From: Prosapia bicincta
Lineage: Eukaryota > Arthropoda > Insecta > Hemiptera > Cercopidae
Direction: 5' to 3'
NCBI GenBank assembly: GCA_036971475.1
Contig: JBAIZL010000001.1
Coordinates: 144,806,044-144,870,043, forward strand
Length of the DNA: 64,000 bases
Shown here piece by piece: positions 1 to 14,700 of this stretch (its first letter is position 1; the number at the start of each line of letters is the position of its first letter). Position numbers and translations under genes: made by a program. The notes below the pieces were generated by a model. It was given only the letters and a program-made list of their open reading frames with translations. It had not been told where the DNA came from and did no database searches.

Positions 1-3000
1 TGAACCATTCAGTTTTGATATTATTTGATTTATAACGCTCGACACTGGAGTAAAATCTAGCCTCAATCTATTGGCAATACTTGTGAATAGATGGGATTGA
101 GCGATATATTTGTACAGGAAAAGAGCAATTTTCTTTAAAATGTAAAGGTTAGAGTCATGGGTTTGATTTTCTTTTGGTTTTTAAATGCTTCTAGATAGTA
201 TTATTAAGAAAAATGTCATAATAAAACATTCAAAATAAAAACAATACAAAAGTTTGCATGCAAAAGCACATTAGATATTTACAAGTTTATTTTCGTGAAT
301 CCCAGGTAAATAAAAGAAATGCCAACTCAACCTATAAACGTACTAAAATAATGAAACTACAACAGATTGGACTCCGATAAATTACTAATAATGAAGTAAT
401 CTTTAAAACTTAGATTTTTAGTAAATATAGGTAACTTTTGCCAGTCATGTTTATGTTAGATGAATTTGTAAATGGTAAATAAATATAATAACCATGAATA
501 TGTGTGATAAATAAAATCTTACGAAAAAAATTCCGTTTGAGTGATTAGAAATACCACATGAGTCGTTTGATATTTATCTGTCTAAAATGTTTTTTAGTGA
601 AAACGTAATTTAAAATATCCTGAATTATGTTTGAAGACGACCAAAAATTTGTCTTATCACAGCATTTGTCTTTAAATTTGTCGTATAAAACTAACAGTTC
701 CTATGCAAAGGAGTCTGTAGCAGACGCAAGAGGATTATTATGATGAATAGATGAGTAGATAAGAGGAATATGACTAGATGAACATTGGCCATTGACATTA
801 TCAAAAAACTGCCTTGTGCAAAACACTGTCTTCCATCCGTTTTCATTACTCACTTTACATACAAACCACTCAGAAATAACTCACGGAAGGTTTTGAATTT
901 CAGTTACGATTGGATTTGAATTTAAATTGCAGAAGGAAACATTAACTTGAGGTTTCCCTAAAGTAGAAGTGTAATGTGTGCAGAAGTCTACTGTTTATTT
1001 TGGCCTGTTTATTGCTCCTCTCTTTTTATTTACACTTATTAAAGCCTACACTCTTTAAAATTACATCTTACTGTATCTGTGTTTTTTATTTTTTAGTGTT
1101 GAAGGACGAATGTAAATTCTTAACATTGGCGTCACTTGTAACATTGTATAAAGCAGTGTATTCATAAGTAAATTACTCCTTCTTTACTGTTATGCTTACT
1201 ATGATTTATGGTTTTAAATGATTTGATTCCATTTTGATCCTTATCCAATTACTTAAACTTATAAAAGTGTTTTTGTAGAAATAAGTAAACACTTGCCTGT
1301 GGACGAATATGTTTATCCTGAATGGTAACGTTCATTTGAGATCATGTATTTCTATTATTAGGAAATATATTGTATTGTTATATAATGGCGAATTGTTAAA
1401 CAATGTGTTGATATATAATGATGATGAAGTGTACTGTCATGTCTTATGTTTGATTATTTTAAGACACGGAGTAAATTGAATGTATCATGCGTCCTTGATG
1501 AAGAGATACATAATAATGTATTTATACATGTTGAACATATTACTGAAATATTATTGTCTATGGTGATGGAAGCACTAAATAAGAAATTACTTATTTAATA
1601 AATAGAATGAAATGCACATTTATTACAACCAAATTATACCATGTGTTTGTTATAAGAAGGAGCTCGGCACGATTTACCTAGTTAATTTAGTCTGGTGATA
1701 ATGTAGCTAGCATGAGCTTCTGCATATTCATTGCCTGCTTACTGCATTGCGACTCAACGTGTAAAAACTATTTTACTTTGTGTCAGTTTGTACTCCCGTA
1801 AAATTCAAAGTGAGAACATTTCGTTTTAGTTATTCTAATGCATTAGATTTGTAATTGGCCTAGGTTTTTTTCCAGTATAACGTTACGAAATTCATCATTT
1901 ACCAATTAGACCTTAAACTTATAAATCTTCAGTAAATTGATTTTATTTTAATCGTTATAGTTAGACGTAAGTTGGAGAAATATTCTCTCAATCGGTAATG
2001 CCCCGAGTGCGTAGTGTTTTTTAAGTGAATACCATGAGTTATAAAAATCCCTCCTTTTGTCTATATACTACACAAAACATTGTTTAGATGACTATACTCC
2101 CCTTATCTTTACACTATACAAGGTCAGTCAGTTAGAATGTACGACACATTGTTTAAAATATATAGTACTACGACCGTGACAAATTATAATTCTATGAGGA
2201 ACACTATTATGGCTCGCAATGTAATGACTTAGACAAGTCAACTAACTACGTCGTCTGTTTTGAACTTTATACGAGATATTATATTTACAAGTGTAGTTTC
2301 AGATAACTGAAATCAATTACAGATTATAACAATTATATGTATATAAGATAATATATAATAATGCTTTGAGACATATTAGAAATTTTCTCTTATAAGTAAT
2401 ATATTAAATAATCGATTTAAAGTTATTGATGGAAAAAAATATTTACAATTTAGTAAAATATAATAAAAAAATATTATGGTAGGTATTAGTGTGTAGGTAA
2501 ATATATAAAAAAAATTGTTTTTAAATATTGTAACTTTAAATAAATAAGACATTTTAATAGTACCTATCAAGACTACTTTCTACATTTTAGCTAAATAAGT
2601 AATGGAGTAGCATAATAGTTACCTTTCTACGTTATACGAATCCCATATACATTGTACACTACAAAAATAATATGTCTTTAACTTAAAACAAATCTTATGT
2701 AGTTAGAGGGAAATGCCATCAATGGCATTTTTACGCCTTAATTTTTGGTTAGTGGAAATACTTTCTATACCTAATAGTTTGCAGCTCTCACAGCCTGAAT
2801 ATACGATTGTCTGTAGAACAAGGATATATAGTTCGTTCATTTCGATGTTTTCGCTTCCCAATAGGCGTTCTATGTTTTAGTTCTTTGAGAGTGGGGTTAA
2901 ATCTGGATTGAATTTAACTCTAAATAAAACAATATTTTTTATTCATGAAAATTATAACTCGTATTCATGTTATTTATCATACAATCTTACAATGTACTTT

Positions 3001-3585
3001 GCGCTAAATTGTTTTTATATTTTCTACATTTTTTTATGTGGCTTGAAACTATTTTTATGTACGTTTTATTATAGACGAGACTTTATGTTAGGCAGGATGT
3101 TTTCTCGAACAATTTGAAAGATGTCCAATAGAGATAAAATTCCCAAGTGTTTCGGCAAAGAGCTGCTCAACATAAGAGAGACTTATGGGTTCCTGTTTGC
3201 AATTATATTTTATGATGCTGCAGAGATAAATCAAATCTACATCGGAAACAATTTAAGGCAGAAAACAAATACTTTACCATTTAACAAAAAGAAGTGCATT
3301 ATATATTAGTCCATCTAAAACAAGGCGAAAAGGTTATTGAACTTAAAATTACAGTCGGGAAAGTTGTAATTATCTGAATTGATCTCTCAATAGAGAAACC
3401 ATTTATAGGTAAAATCTCTCTACTAGTTCACACGCTCCTGAAAAATATCTCGCAGAAATTTTAAATTGTAATAAAAAAAGTATTTATACAATCAATCATG
3501 TCAAACACATTGGATTAACTAATAGTGGATGCGAATACATTTTTTTTATTGACTGAAAAATTACCTGATTAAATGTTGATGCATA
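1..3585. other. AT-rich non-coding DNA, no gene recognised
   Basis: No splice-bounded exon, RNA gene or transposase motif was recognised. The open frames here (976-1167, 2908-3117, 3121-3309 on plus) are short, of low-complexity composition and match no family I know. A stretch near 2908-2960 (aatttaactctaaa, then an A/T run and ttattcat) resembles one near 5428-5462, so it is probably an old dispersed repeat. Confidence 0.6.
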
Positions 3586-3650
3586 GCCTGATTCGAACTG
3601 AGAATCAACTTCTTCGAGGTCTAAAGCGCTATGGCAAAACGCCAACCTCC
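3586..3650 (-). repeat. tRNA-like (SINE-type) internal promoter remnant
   Basis: On the minus strand an A-box-like stretch TGGCGTTTTGCCATAGCGC (3626-3644) is followed about 45 bp downstream by a B-box-like AGTTCGAATCA (3589-3599). Order and spacing are those of a tRNA gene's RNA polymerase III promoter. No complete cloverleaf is evident, so a decayed tRNA-derived SINE is more likely than a functional tRNA. The identification rests on the two boxes only. Confidence 0.4.
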
Positions 3651-4203
3651 CAATACCAGAAATTACTTTCTTAAAGATGTATATGAATTTTGTTTCACGC
3701 ATCTGGTTGCCGTTTAAACCTGAATTGAACAAACTGAGCCTGTTGCCATGGCTACCAGACAATATAATTAATAGTGATCTAGAGTAACTAAAATAAAACG
3801 TTTCTTTAATAACCTCAGTAGGAAGTTACTAAAATAATTTGTATACATCACTTTTTGTCAAATATTTTATATTGTTTTTTGAAGAAAGAAAACAGCCATA
3901 ATATAATGACATTCTATTTATTTCTGACTAGAATTCATTGGTATGATTTCTGCCTTAAATATAAAATGTTTATAAAATTATATAAGGAAAATCTGTTTGG
4001 ATTAAAATGCACTGTAAGGCTATTTTTGAAGTTATGTTGTTTTTTAAATTTTCGGTTTTTTGTTATGTCAATTTATCGTGTTTATTTTGTGTTTTATTAA
4101 ATGTTGTAATTTTTCATGTTTAATAGGTGTGAGAATATCGAAGGATTTCGTTATTTCTAATTGGTTGTGTAAAGTTGTAAGTTGATTTGGCTTTTTTCTG
4201 GTA
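3646..4203. other. AT-rich non-coding DNA
   Basis: No supportable gene. The 81-codon plus-strand open frame at 3855-4100 is rich in Phe, Tyr, Leu and Cys, as expected from AT-rich random sequence, and lacks recognisable motifs. Confidence 0.5.
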
Positions 4204-4416
4204 GGCAGATTTAATGAAGAACATCAAAGAGCATTCAAAATTAAAAATACAAAAGTATCAAATGTTGCAGCACACCTAATATCATATCAACATGAAATAA
4301 GAAATTACGAAAATAACCTAACCATACTTGAAATAAATAATAACCCAATTGAATTATACTCACTAGAAAAATACCACATTTATAAACACATACAGAACAA
4401 TTTAATGAACCTATAG
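4204..4416 (+). pseudogene. Penelope-like retroelement, C-terminal endonuclease fragment
   Basis: An open stretch of 70 codons plus a TAG resembles the C-terminal GIY-YIG-type endonuclease part of Penelope-like elements. It starts GRFNEEHQRAFK (the conserved Arg...Glu-His stretch), continues with VAAHLISYQHEI and TILEINNNPIELYSLEKY, and ends HIYKHIQNNLMNL. In this family the endonuclease nicks DNA to prime reverse transcription of the element. The GIY and YIG strands themselves and the whole reverse transcriptase are missing upstream, so this is a 5'-truncated dead copy. It is followed by a tail sequence shared with the palindromes at 57672-58861. No host start codon is implied. Family assignment is by motif pattern only. 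Confidence 0.6.
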
Positions 4417-4641
4417 ACAAAATATACAGAAGACATACTATACCAAAACATTATCTACGCAACTCAAGAGAAAACGTCAACAAATGCCAACATCACGGAC
4501 CGAATATCTACACCAGAAAAATAGAGAAAAATTCATCATTGATTCGACAATGGTCTAATGAGCGAAAGGTACCTCATCACGCAAGGTAAAATTATTGCAC
4601 TTAGTAGTGGATAATAGTATCTAAAATAATAATATATTAAC

Positions 4642-4644
<3 letters not shown>
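4417..4644 (+). repeat. Penelope-like element 3' tail (family member 1)
   Basis: The segment from about 4545 (attcgacaatggtct, then gcgaaaggtacctcatcac, then ggtaaaattattgcactta) is also present, slightly diverged, in both arms of the palindromes at 57672-57900 and 58335-58861. It lies directly after the endonuclease fragment and runs into attaacttcat and a (TA)n tract. I infer it is the untranslated 3' tail of one PLE family. Confidence 0.6.

Positions 4645-4675
<31 letters not shown>
4645..4675. repeat. (AT)n microsatellite
   Basis: Uninterrupted AT dinucleotides at the end of the PLE tail. The same tail-plus-(TA)n junction recurs at 57640-57680, so the tract is probably the element's terminus or target rather than a chance repeat. 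Confidence 0.9.
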
Positions 4676-4678
<3 letters not shown>

Positions 4679-5751
4679 GTTAATCACTTAAACAATAGTT
4701 TATGACTATCCGAAATTTATATGTAGTAAATTTGTATATAATAGTATAGATTGTTGAAATATTTTCTAAGTTATTTTTAATCCTTTAATTTTGTGTGTGT
4801 CCATTATATTTGGTGAAGCCTAATTAATTACTTTTACATTAGTTTATGACTATTTGACCTTTAATTTGACATAAATCATAATTTTAATAGTTTTAAACTA
4901 ATGTAAAAGTCATTAATTTATTTAATCCAAGGGAAACCTGTAAGACGAAGGATAATTCGATGACGTATTCTCTACAACTAATTGCCAAAGTAGAAACACA
5001 TGAAACATACTTTAGAAGGAAATGCTTGAGGGAGAAAATCCTAGACAAAATGACTGGAGAGAAATTCCTTATTAAAAATTTTAGGATAAAATGTGTAAGT
5101 GTAATGTTAATCAAATCGAGTAAGGAGAAAAACGTAAGAGGGAATAATTGAAAAAAATTCATACAGACAAGCAAGAAACGTGAAAAATAGAAGAGGAAGA
5201 TTTATAAAAAACAATGAAAAGTTATTGATCTAATATTAAACAACAAAATAATAGCAATTAAATAGTCCTTATTTTCATATTACGTACTAAAGCAACATCA
5301 TTTTCTATCATGAATACGATCGATTTATATATAATGTGCGTGTATCGGGTTCCGTGCGATATGCTTGCCTCTAAATTGCCGATCCATAATTTACTCCATC
5401 CCTGTGTGGTTTGGGTCTTGAATAAATTTAACTCTAAAAACACAATTTTTATTGAACACAATTATAATCCACACTAGGTGTTCCTAGAGCCTTCAGTTAT
5501 TATTAGGCATTGCCAAATTATTATTTCAATAGTAAACATTGTAATATCAGAAAATAGTGTAGAAATAATAAACAATGTTAATAGAAATATTATAATAGTA
5601 TATACTTTATTTTATTCTGGGTCTGACGGTTTTCTCTTACAACGAGAAAGATGGGACGCAAAGATCTGACACAAATGTGAAAATAAGATAAGGAAAACGG
5701 AAAGTGTTCCTCGTTAAATTGGTTTTAAAATGATGCTGGAAAATTATAAAA
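4676..5751. other. AT-rich non-coding DNA
   Basis: No gene supported. Overlapping short frames on both strands (4893-5174 minus, 4960-5151 plus, 5258-5461 minus, 5478-5669 plus) are mutual shadows without motifs. The last 100 bp lead into the satellite array with no obvious boundary repeat. Confidence 0.5.
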
Positions 5752-8700
5752 ATGAAGGTGCTATGGATATATTCTATTGAAGAATTTATATTTGGAGTAA
5801 ATTATGATACTTTGGATTATAGTTGGTGTAAATTGTAATACTTTGTAATCTTTGAGAATGCTGGAACTATACTCCGGCGAAAAGCTTCAGCATAATTGTA
5901 AATGTTGAATAAAATATATCTTGATTATGAACTTTTTGAAGTTATTTAATAATTATAACTAATCAAGAACAAATAATCATCTTTATTATTATATAATTGC
6001 CTATCTGGGTTTTTGATGATATAATAGTGATGAAGGTGCTATGGATATATTCTATTGAAGAATTTATATTTGGAGTAAATTATGATACTTTGGATTATAG
6101 TTGGTGTAAATTGTAATACTTTGTAGTCTTTGAGAATGCTGGAACTATACTCCGGCGAAAAGCTTCAGCATAATTGTAAATGTTGAATAAAATATATCTT
6201 GATTATGAACTTTTTGAAGTTATTTAATAATTATAACAAATCAAGAAAAAATAATCATCTTTATTATAATATAATTGCCTATCGGGGTTTTTGATGATAT
6301 AATAGTGATGAAGGTGCTATGGATATATTCTATTGAAGAATTTATATTTGGAGTAAAATATGGTTTCTTTGGATTATAGTTGGTGTAAATTGTAATACCT
6401 TGTAGTCTTTGAGAATGCTGGAACTATACTCCGGCGAAAAGCTTCAGCATAATTGTAAATGTTGAATAAAATATATCTTCATTATGAACTTTTTGAAGTT
6501 ATTTAACAATTATAACAAATCAAGAAAAAATAATCATCTTTATTATAATATAATTGCCTATCGGGGTTTTTGATGATATAATAGTGATGAAGGTGCTATG
6601 GATATATTATATTGAAGAATTTATATTTCGAGTAAATTATGATACTTTGGATTATAGTTGGTGTAAATTGTAATACTTTGTAGTCTTTGAGAATGCTGGA
6701 ACTATACTCCGGCGAAAAGCTTCAGCATAATTGTAAATGTTGAATAAAATATATCTTGATTATGAACTTTTTGAAGTTATTTAATAATTATAACAAATCA
6801 AGAAAAAATAATCATCTTTATTATAATATAATTGCCTGTCGGGGTTTTTGATGATATAATAGTGATGGAGGTGCTATGGATATATTCTATTGAAGAATTT
6901 ATATTTGGAGTAAATTATGATACTTTGGATTATAGTTGGTGTAAATTGTAATACTTTGTAGTCTTTGAGAATGCTGGAACCATACTCCGGCGAAAAGCTT
7001 CAGCATAATTGTAAATGTTGAATAAAATATATCTTGATTATGAACTTTTTGAAGTTATTTAATAATTATAACTAATCAAGAAAAAATAAGCATCTTTATT
7101 ATAATATAATTGCCTATCGGGGTTTTTGATGATATAATAGTGAGGAAGGTGCTATGGATATATTCTATTGAAAAATTTATATTTGGAGTAAATTATGATA
7201 CTTTGGATTATAGTTGGTGTAAATTGTAATACTTTGTAGTCTTTGAGAATGCTGGAATTATACTCCGGCGAAAAGCTTCAGCATAATTGTAAATGTTGAA
7301 TAAAATATATCTTGATTATGAACTTTTTGAAGTTATTTAATAATTATAACAAATCAAGAAAATATAATCATGTTTATTATAATATAATTGCCTGTCGGGG
7401 TTTTTGATGACATAATAGGGATGAAGGTGCTATGGATATATTATATTGAAGAATTTATATTTGGAGTAAATTATGATACTTTGGATTAAAGTTGGTGTAA
7501 ATTGTAATACTTAGTAATCTTTGAGAATGCTGGAACTATACTCCGGCGAAAAGCTTCAGCATTATTGTAAATGTTGAATAAAATATATCTTGATTATGAA
7601 CTTTTTGAAGTTATTTAATAATTATAATTAATCAAGAAAAAAAAAATCATCTTTAATATAATATAATTGCCTATCGGGGTTTTTGATGATATAATAGTGA
7701 TGAAGGTGCTATGGATATATTCTATTGAAGAATTTATATTTGGAGTAAATTATGATACTTTGGATTATAGTTAGTGTAAATTGTAATACTTTGTAGTCTT
7801 TGAGAATGCTGGAACCATACTCCGGCGAAAAGCTTCAGCATAATTGTAAATGTTGAATAAAATATATCTTGATTATGAACTTTTTGAAGTTATTTAATAA
7901 TTATAACAAATCAAGAAAAAATAATCATCTTTATTATAATATAATTGCCAATCGGCGTTTTTGATGATATAATAGTGATGAAGGTGCTATGGATATATTC
8001 TATTGAAGGGTTTATATTTGGAGTAAATTATGATACTTTGGTTTATAGTTGGTGTAAATTGTAGTACTTTGTAGTCTTTGAGAATGCTGGAACTATACTC
8101 CGGCGAAAAGCTTCAGCATAATTGTAAATGTAGAATAAACTATATTTTGATTATGAACTTGTTGAAGTTATTTAATAATTATAACAAATCAAGAAAAAAT
8201 AATCATCTTTATTATAATATAATTGCCTATCGGGGTTTTTGATGATATAATAGTGATGAAGGTGCTATGGATATATTCTATTGAAGAATTTATATTTGGA
8301 GTAAATTATGATACTTTGGATTATAGTTGGTGTAAATTGTAATACTTTGTAGTCTTTGAGAATGCTGGAACTATACTCCGGCGAAAAGCTTCAGCATAAT
8401 TGTAAATGTTGAATAAAATATTTCTTGATTATGAACTTTTTGAAGTTATTTAATAATTATAACAAATCAAGAAAAAATAATCATCTTTATTATAATATAA
8501 TTGCCTATCGGGGTTTTTGATGATATAATAGTGATGAAGGTGCTATGGATATATTTTATTGTAGAATTTACATTTGGAGTAAATTATGTTACTTTGGATT
8601 ATAGTTGGTGTAAATTGTAATACTTTGTAGTCTTTGAGAGTGCTGGAATTATACTCCGGCGAAAAGCTTCAGCATAATTGTAAATGTTGAATAAAATATA

Positions 8701-11700
8701 TCTTGATTATGAACTTTTTGAAGTTATTTAACAATTATAACAAATCAAGAAAAAATAATCATCTTTATTATAATATAATTGCCTATCGGGGTTTTTGATG
8801 ATATAATAGTGATGAAGGTACTATGGATATATTATATTGAAGAATTTATATTTGGAGTAAATTGTGATACTTTGGATTATAGTTGGTGTAAATTGTAATA
8901 CTTTGTAGTCTTTGAGAATGCTGGAACTATACTCCGGCGAAAAGCTTCAGCATAATTGTAAATGTTGAATAAAATATATCTTGATTATGAACTTTTTGAA
9001 GTTATTTAATAATTATAACAAATCAAGAAAAAATAATCATCTTTATTATAATATAATTGCCTGTCGGGGTTTTTGATGACATAATAGTGATGAAGGTGCT
9101 ATGGATATATTTAATTGAAGAATTTATATTTGGAGTAAATTATGATACTTTGGATTATAGTTGGTGTAAATTGTAATACTTTGTAGTCTTTGAGAATGCT
9201 GGAACTATACTCCGGCGAAAAGCTTCAGCCTAATTGTAAATGTTGAATAAAATATATCTTGATTATGAACTTTTTGAAGTTATTTAATAATTATAACAAA
9301 TCAAGAAAAAATAATCATCTTGATTATACTATAATTGCCTATCGGTGTTTTTGATGATGTAATAGTGATGAAGGTGCTATGGATATATTATATTGAAGAA
9401 TTTATATTTGGAGTAAATTATGATACTTTGGATTATAGTTGGTGTAAATTAAAATACCTTGTAATCTTTGAGAATGCTGGAACTATACTCCGGCGAAAAG
9501 CTTCAGCATAATTGTAAATGTTGAATAAAATATATATTGATTATGAACTTTTTGAAGTTATTTAACAATTATAACAAAGCAAGAAAAAATAATCATCTTT
9601 ATTATAATATAATTGCCTATCGGGGTTTTTGATGATATAATAGTGATGAAGGTGCTATGGATATATTATATTGAAGAATTTATATTTGGAGTAAATTGTG
9701 ATACTTTGGATTATAGTTGGTGTAAATTGTAATACTTTGTAGTCTTTGAGAATGCTGGAACTATACTCCGGCGAAAAGCTTCAGCATAATTGTAAATGTT
9801 GAATAAAATATATCTTGATTATGAACTTTTTGAAGTTATTCAATAATTATAACAAACCAAGAAAAAATAATCATCTTTATTATAATATAATTGCCTGTCG
9901 GGGTTTTTGATGACATAATAGTGATGAAGGTGCTATGGATATATTTAATTGAAGAATTTATATTTGGAGTAAATTATGATACTTTGGATTATAGTTGGTG
10001 TAAATTGTAATACTTTGTAGTCTTTGAGAATGCTGGAACTATACTCCGGCGAAAAGCTTCAGCATAATTGTAAATGTTGAATAAAATATATCTTGATTAT
10101 GAACTTTTTGAAGTTATTTAATAATTATAACAAATCAAGAAAAAATAATCATCTTGATTATACTATAATTGCCTATCGGTGTTTTTGATGATGTAATAGT
10201 GATGAAGGTGCTATGGATATATTATATTGAAGAATTTATATTTGGAGTAAATTATGATACTTTGGATTATAGTTGGTGTAAATTAAAATACTTTGTAATC
10301 TTTGAGAATGCTGGAACTATACTCCGGCGAAAAGCTTCAGCATAATTGTAAATGTTGAATAAAATATATCTTGATTATGAACTTTTTGAAGTTATTTAAT
10401 AATTTTAACTAATCAAGAAAAAATAATCACCTTTATTATAATATAATTGCCTATCGGGTTTTTTGATGATATAATAGTGATGAAGGTGCTATGGATATAT
10501 TTTATTGTAGAATTTACATTTGGAGTAAATTATGATACTTTGGATTATAGTTGGTGTAAATTGTAATACTTATTAGTCTTTGAGAATGCTGGAATTATAC
10601 TCCGGCGAAAAGCTTCAGCATAATTGTAAATGTTAAATAAAATATATCTTTATTATGAACTTTTTGAAGTTATTTAACAATTATAACCAATCAAGATAAA
10701 ATAATCATCTTGATTATACTATAATTGCCTGTCGGGGTTTTTGATGACATAATAGTGATGAAGGTGCTATGGATATATTTAATTGAAGAATTTATATTTG
10801 GAGTAAATTATGATACTTTGGATTATAGTTGGTGTAAATTGTAATACTTTGTAGTCTTTGAGAATGCTGGAACTATACTCCGGCGAAAAGCTTCAGCCTA
10901 ATTGTAAATGTTGAATAAAATATATCTTGATTATGAACTTTTTGAAGTTATTTAATAATTATAACAAATCAAGAAAAAATAATCATCTTGATTATACTAT
11001 AATTGCCTATCGGTGTTTTTGATGATGTAATAGTGATGAAGGTGCTATGGATATATTATATTGAAGAATTTATATTTGGAGTAAATTATGATACTTTGGA
11101 TTATAGTTGGTGTAAATTAAAATACCTTGTAATCTTTGAGAATGCTGGAACTATACTCCGGCGAAAAGCTTCAGCATAATTGTAAATGTTGAATAAAATA
11201 TATCTTGATTATGAACTTTTTGAAGTTATTTAATAATTATAACAAATCAAGAAAAAATAATCATCTTGATTATACTATAATTGCCTATCGGTGTTTTTGA
11301 TGATGTAATAGTGATGAAGGTGCTATGGATATATTATATTGAAGAATTTATATTTGGAGTAAATTATGATACTTTGGATTATAGTTGGTGTAAATTAAAA
11401 TACTTTGTAATCTTTGAGAATGCTGGAACTATACTCCGGCGAAAAGCTTCAGCATAATTGTAAATGTTGAATAAAATATATCTTGATTATGAACTTTTTG
11501 AAGTTATTTAATAATTTTAACTAATCAAGAAAAAATAATCACCTTTATTATAATATAATTGCCTATCGGGTTTTTTGATGATATAATAGTGATGAAGGTG
11601 CTATGGATATATTTTATTGTAGAATTTACATTTGGAGTAAATTATGATACTTTGGATTATAGTTGGTGTAAATTGTAATACTTATTAGTCTTTGAGAATG

Positions 11701-14700
11701 CTGGAATTATACTCCGGCGAAAAGCTTCAGCATAATTGTAAATGTTAAATAAAATATATCTTTATTATGAACTTTTTGAAGTTATTTAACAATTATAACC
11801 AATCAAGATAAAATAATCATCTTGATTATACTATAATTGCCTGTCGGGGTTTTTGATGACATAATAGTGATGAAGGTGCTATGGATATATTTAATTGAAG
11901 AATTTATATTTGGAGTAAATTATGATACTTTGGATTATAGTTGGTGTAAATTGTAATACTTTGTAGTCTTTGAGAATGCTGGAACTATACTCCGGCGAAA
12001 AGCTTCAGCCTAATTGTAAATGTTGAATAAAATATATCTTGATTATGAACTTTTTGAAGTTATTTAATAATTATAACAAATCAAGAAAAAATAATCATCT
12101 TGATTATACTATAATTGCCTATCGGTGTTTTTGATGATGTAATAGTGATGAAGGTGCTATGGATATATTATATTGAAGAATTTATATTTGGAGTAAATTA
12201 TGATACTTTGGATTATAGTTGGTGTAAATTAAAATACCTTGTAATCTTTGAGAATGCTGGAACTATACTCCGGCGAAAAGCTTCAGCATAATTGTAAATG
12301 TTGAATAAAATATATATTGATTATGAACTTTTTGAAGTTATTTAACAATTATAACAAAGCAAGAAAAAATAATCATCTTTATTATAATATAATTGCCTAT
12401 CGGGGTTTTTGATGATATAATAGTGATGAAGGTGCTATGGATATATTATATTGAAGAATTTATATTTGGAGTAAATTGTGATACTTTGGATTATAGTTGG
12501 TGTAAATTGTAATACTTTGTAGTCTTTGAGAATGCTGGAACTATACTCCGGCGAAAAGCTTCAGCATAATTGTAAATGTTGAATAAAATATATCTTGATT
12601 ATGAACTTTTTGAAGTTATTCAATAATTATAACAAACCAAGAAAAAATAATCATCTTTATTATAATATAATTGCCTGTCGGGGTTTTTGATGACATAATA
12701 GTGATGAAGGTGCTATGGATATATTTAATTGAAGAATTTATATTTGGAGTAAATTATGATACTTTGGATTATAGTTGGTGTAAATTGTAATACTTTGTAG
12801 TCTTTGAGAATGCTGGAACTATACTCCGGCGAAAAGCTTCAGCATAATTGTAAATGTTGAATAAAATATATCTTGATTATGAACTTTTTGAAGTTATTTA
12901 ATAATTATAACAAATCAAGAAAAAATAATCATCTTGATTATACTATAATTGCCTATCGGTGTTTTTGATGATGTAATAGTGATGAAGGTGCTATGGATAT
13001 ATTATATTGAAGAATTTATATTTGGAGTAAATTATGATACTTTGGATTATAGTTGGTGTAAATTAAAATACTTTGTAATCTTTGAGAATGCTGGAACTAT
13101 ACTCCGGCGAAAAGCTTCAGCATAATTGTAAATGTTGAATAAAATATATCTTGATTATGAACTTTTTGAAGTTATTTAATAATTTTAACTAATCAAGAAA
13201 AAATAATCACCTTTATTATAATATAATTGCCTATCGGGTTTTTTGATGATATAATAGTGATGAAGGTGCTATGGATATATTTTATTGTAGAATTTACATT
13301 TGGAGTAAATTATGATACTTTGGATTATAGTTGGTGTAAATTGTAATACTTTGTAGTCTTTGAGAATGCTGGAATTATACTCCGGCGAAAAGCTTCAGCA
13401 TAATTGTAAATGTTAAATAAAATATATCTTTATTATGAACTTTTTGAAGTTATTTAACAATTATAACCAATCAAGATAAAATAATCATCTTTATTATAAT
13501 ATAATTGCCTATCGGGGTTTTTGATGATATAATAGTGATGAAGGTGCTATGGATATATTATATTGAAGAATTTATATTTGGAGTAAATTGTGATACTTTG
13601 GATTATAGTTGGTGTAAATTGTAATACTTTGTAGTCTTTGAGAATGCTGGAACTATACTCCGGCGAAAAGCTTCAGCATAATTGTAAATGTTGAATAAAA
13701 TATATCTTGATTATGAACTTTTTGAAGTTATTTAATAATTATAACAAATCAAGAAAAAATAATCATCTTTATTATAATATAATTGCCTGTCGGGGTTTTT
13801 GATGACATAATAGTGATGAAGGTGCTATGGATATATTTAATTGAAGAATTTATATAAGGAGTAAATTATGATACTTTGGATTATAGTTGGTGTAAATTGT
13901 AATACTTTGTAGTCTTTGAGAATGCTGGAACTATACTCCGGCGAAAAGCTTCAGCCTAATTGTAAATGTTGAATAAAATATATCTTGATTATGAACTTTT
14001 TGAAGTTATTTAATAATTATAACAAATCAAGAAAAAATAATCATCTTGATTATACTATAATTGCCTATCGGTGTTTTTGATGATGTAATAGTGATGAAGG
14101 TGCTATGGATATATTATATTGAAGAATTTATATTTGGAGTAAATTATGATACTTTGGATTATAGTTGGTGTAAATTAAAATACTTTGTAATCTTTGAGAA
14201 TGCTGGAACTATACTCCGGCGAAAAGCTTCAGCATAATTGTAAATGTTGAATAAAATATATATTGATTATGAACTTTTTGAAGTTATTTAACAATTATAA
14301 CAAAGCAAGAAAAAATAATCATCTTTATTATAATATAATGGCCTATCGGGGTTTTTGATGATATAATAGTGATGAAGGTGCTATGGATATATTATATTGA
14401 AGAATTTATATTTGGAGTAAATTGTGATACTTTGGATTATAGTTGGTGTAAATTGTAATACTTTGTAGTCTTTGAGAATGCTGGAACTATACTCCGGCGA
14501 AAAGCTTCAGCATAATTGTAAATGTTGAATAAAATATATCTTGATTATGAACTTTTTGAAGTTATTCAATAATTATAACAAATCAAGAAAAAATAATCAT
14601 CTTTATTATAATATAATTGCCTGTCGGGGTTTTTGATGACATAATAGTGATGAAGGTGCTATGGATATATTTAATTGAAGAATTTATATTTGGAGTAAAT

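Noticed and set aside
3496..3762. 88-codon minus-strand ORF as a gene
   Set aside because: It overlaps the tRNA-like SINE remnant and shows no protein motif.
5980..6120. Hammerhead motif in the 278-bp satellite (gtgatgaagg and cggcgaaaagc)
   Set aside because: The conserved CTGATGA is absent and the GAAA lies about 110 bp away without an intervening single stem II.
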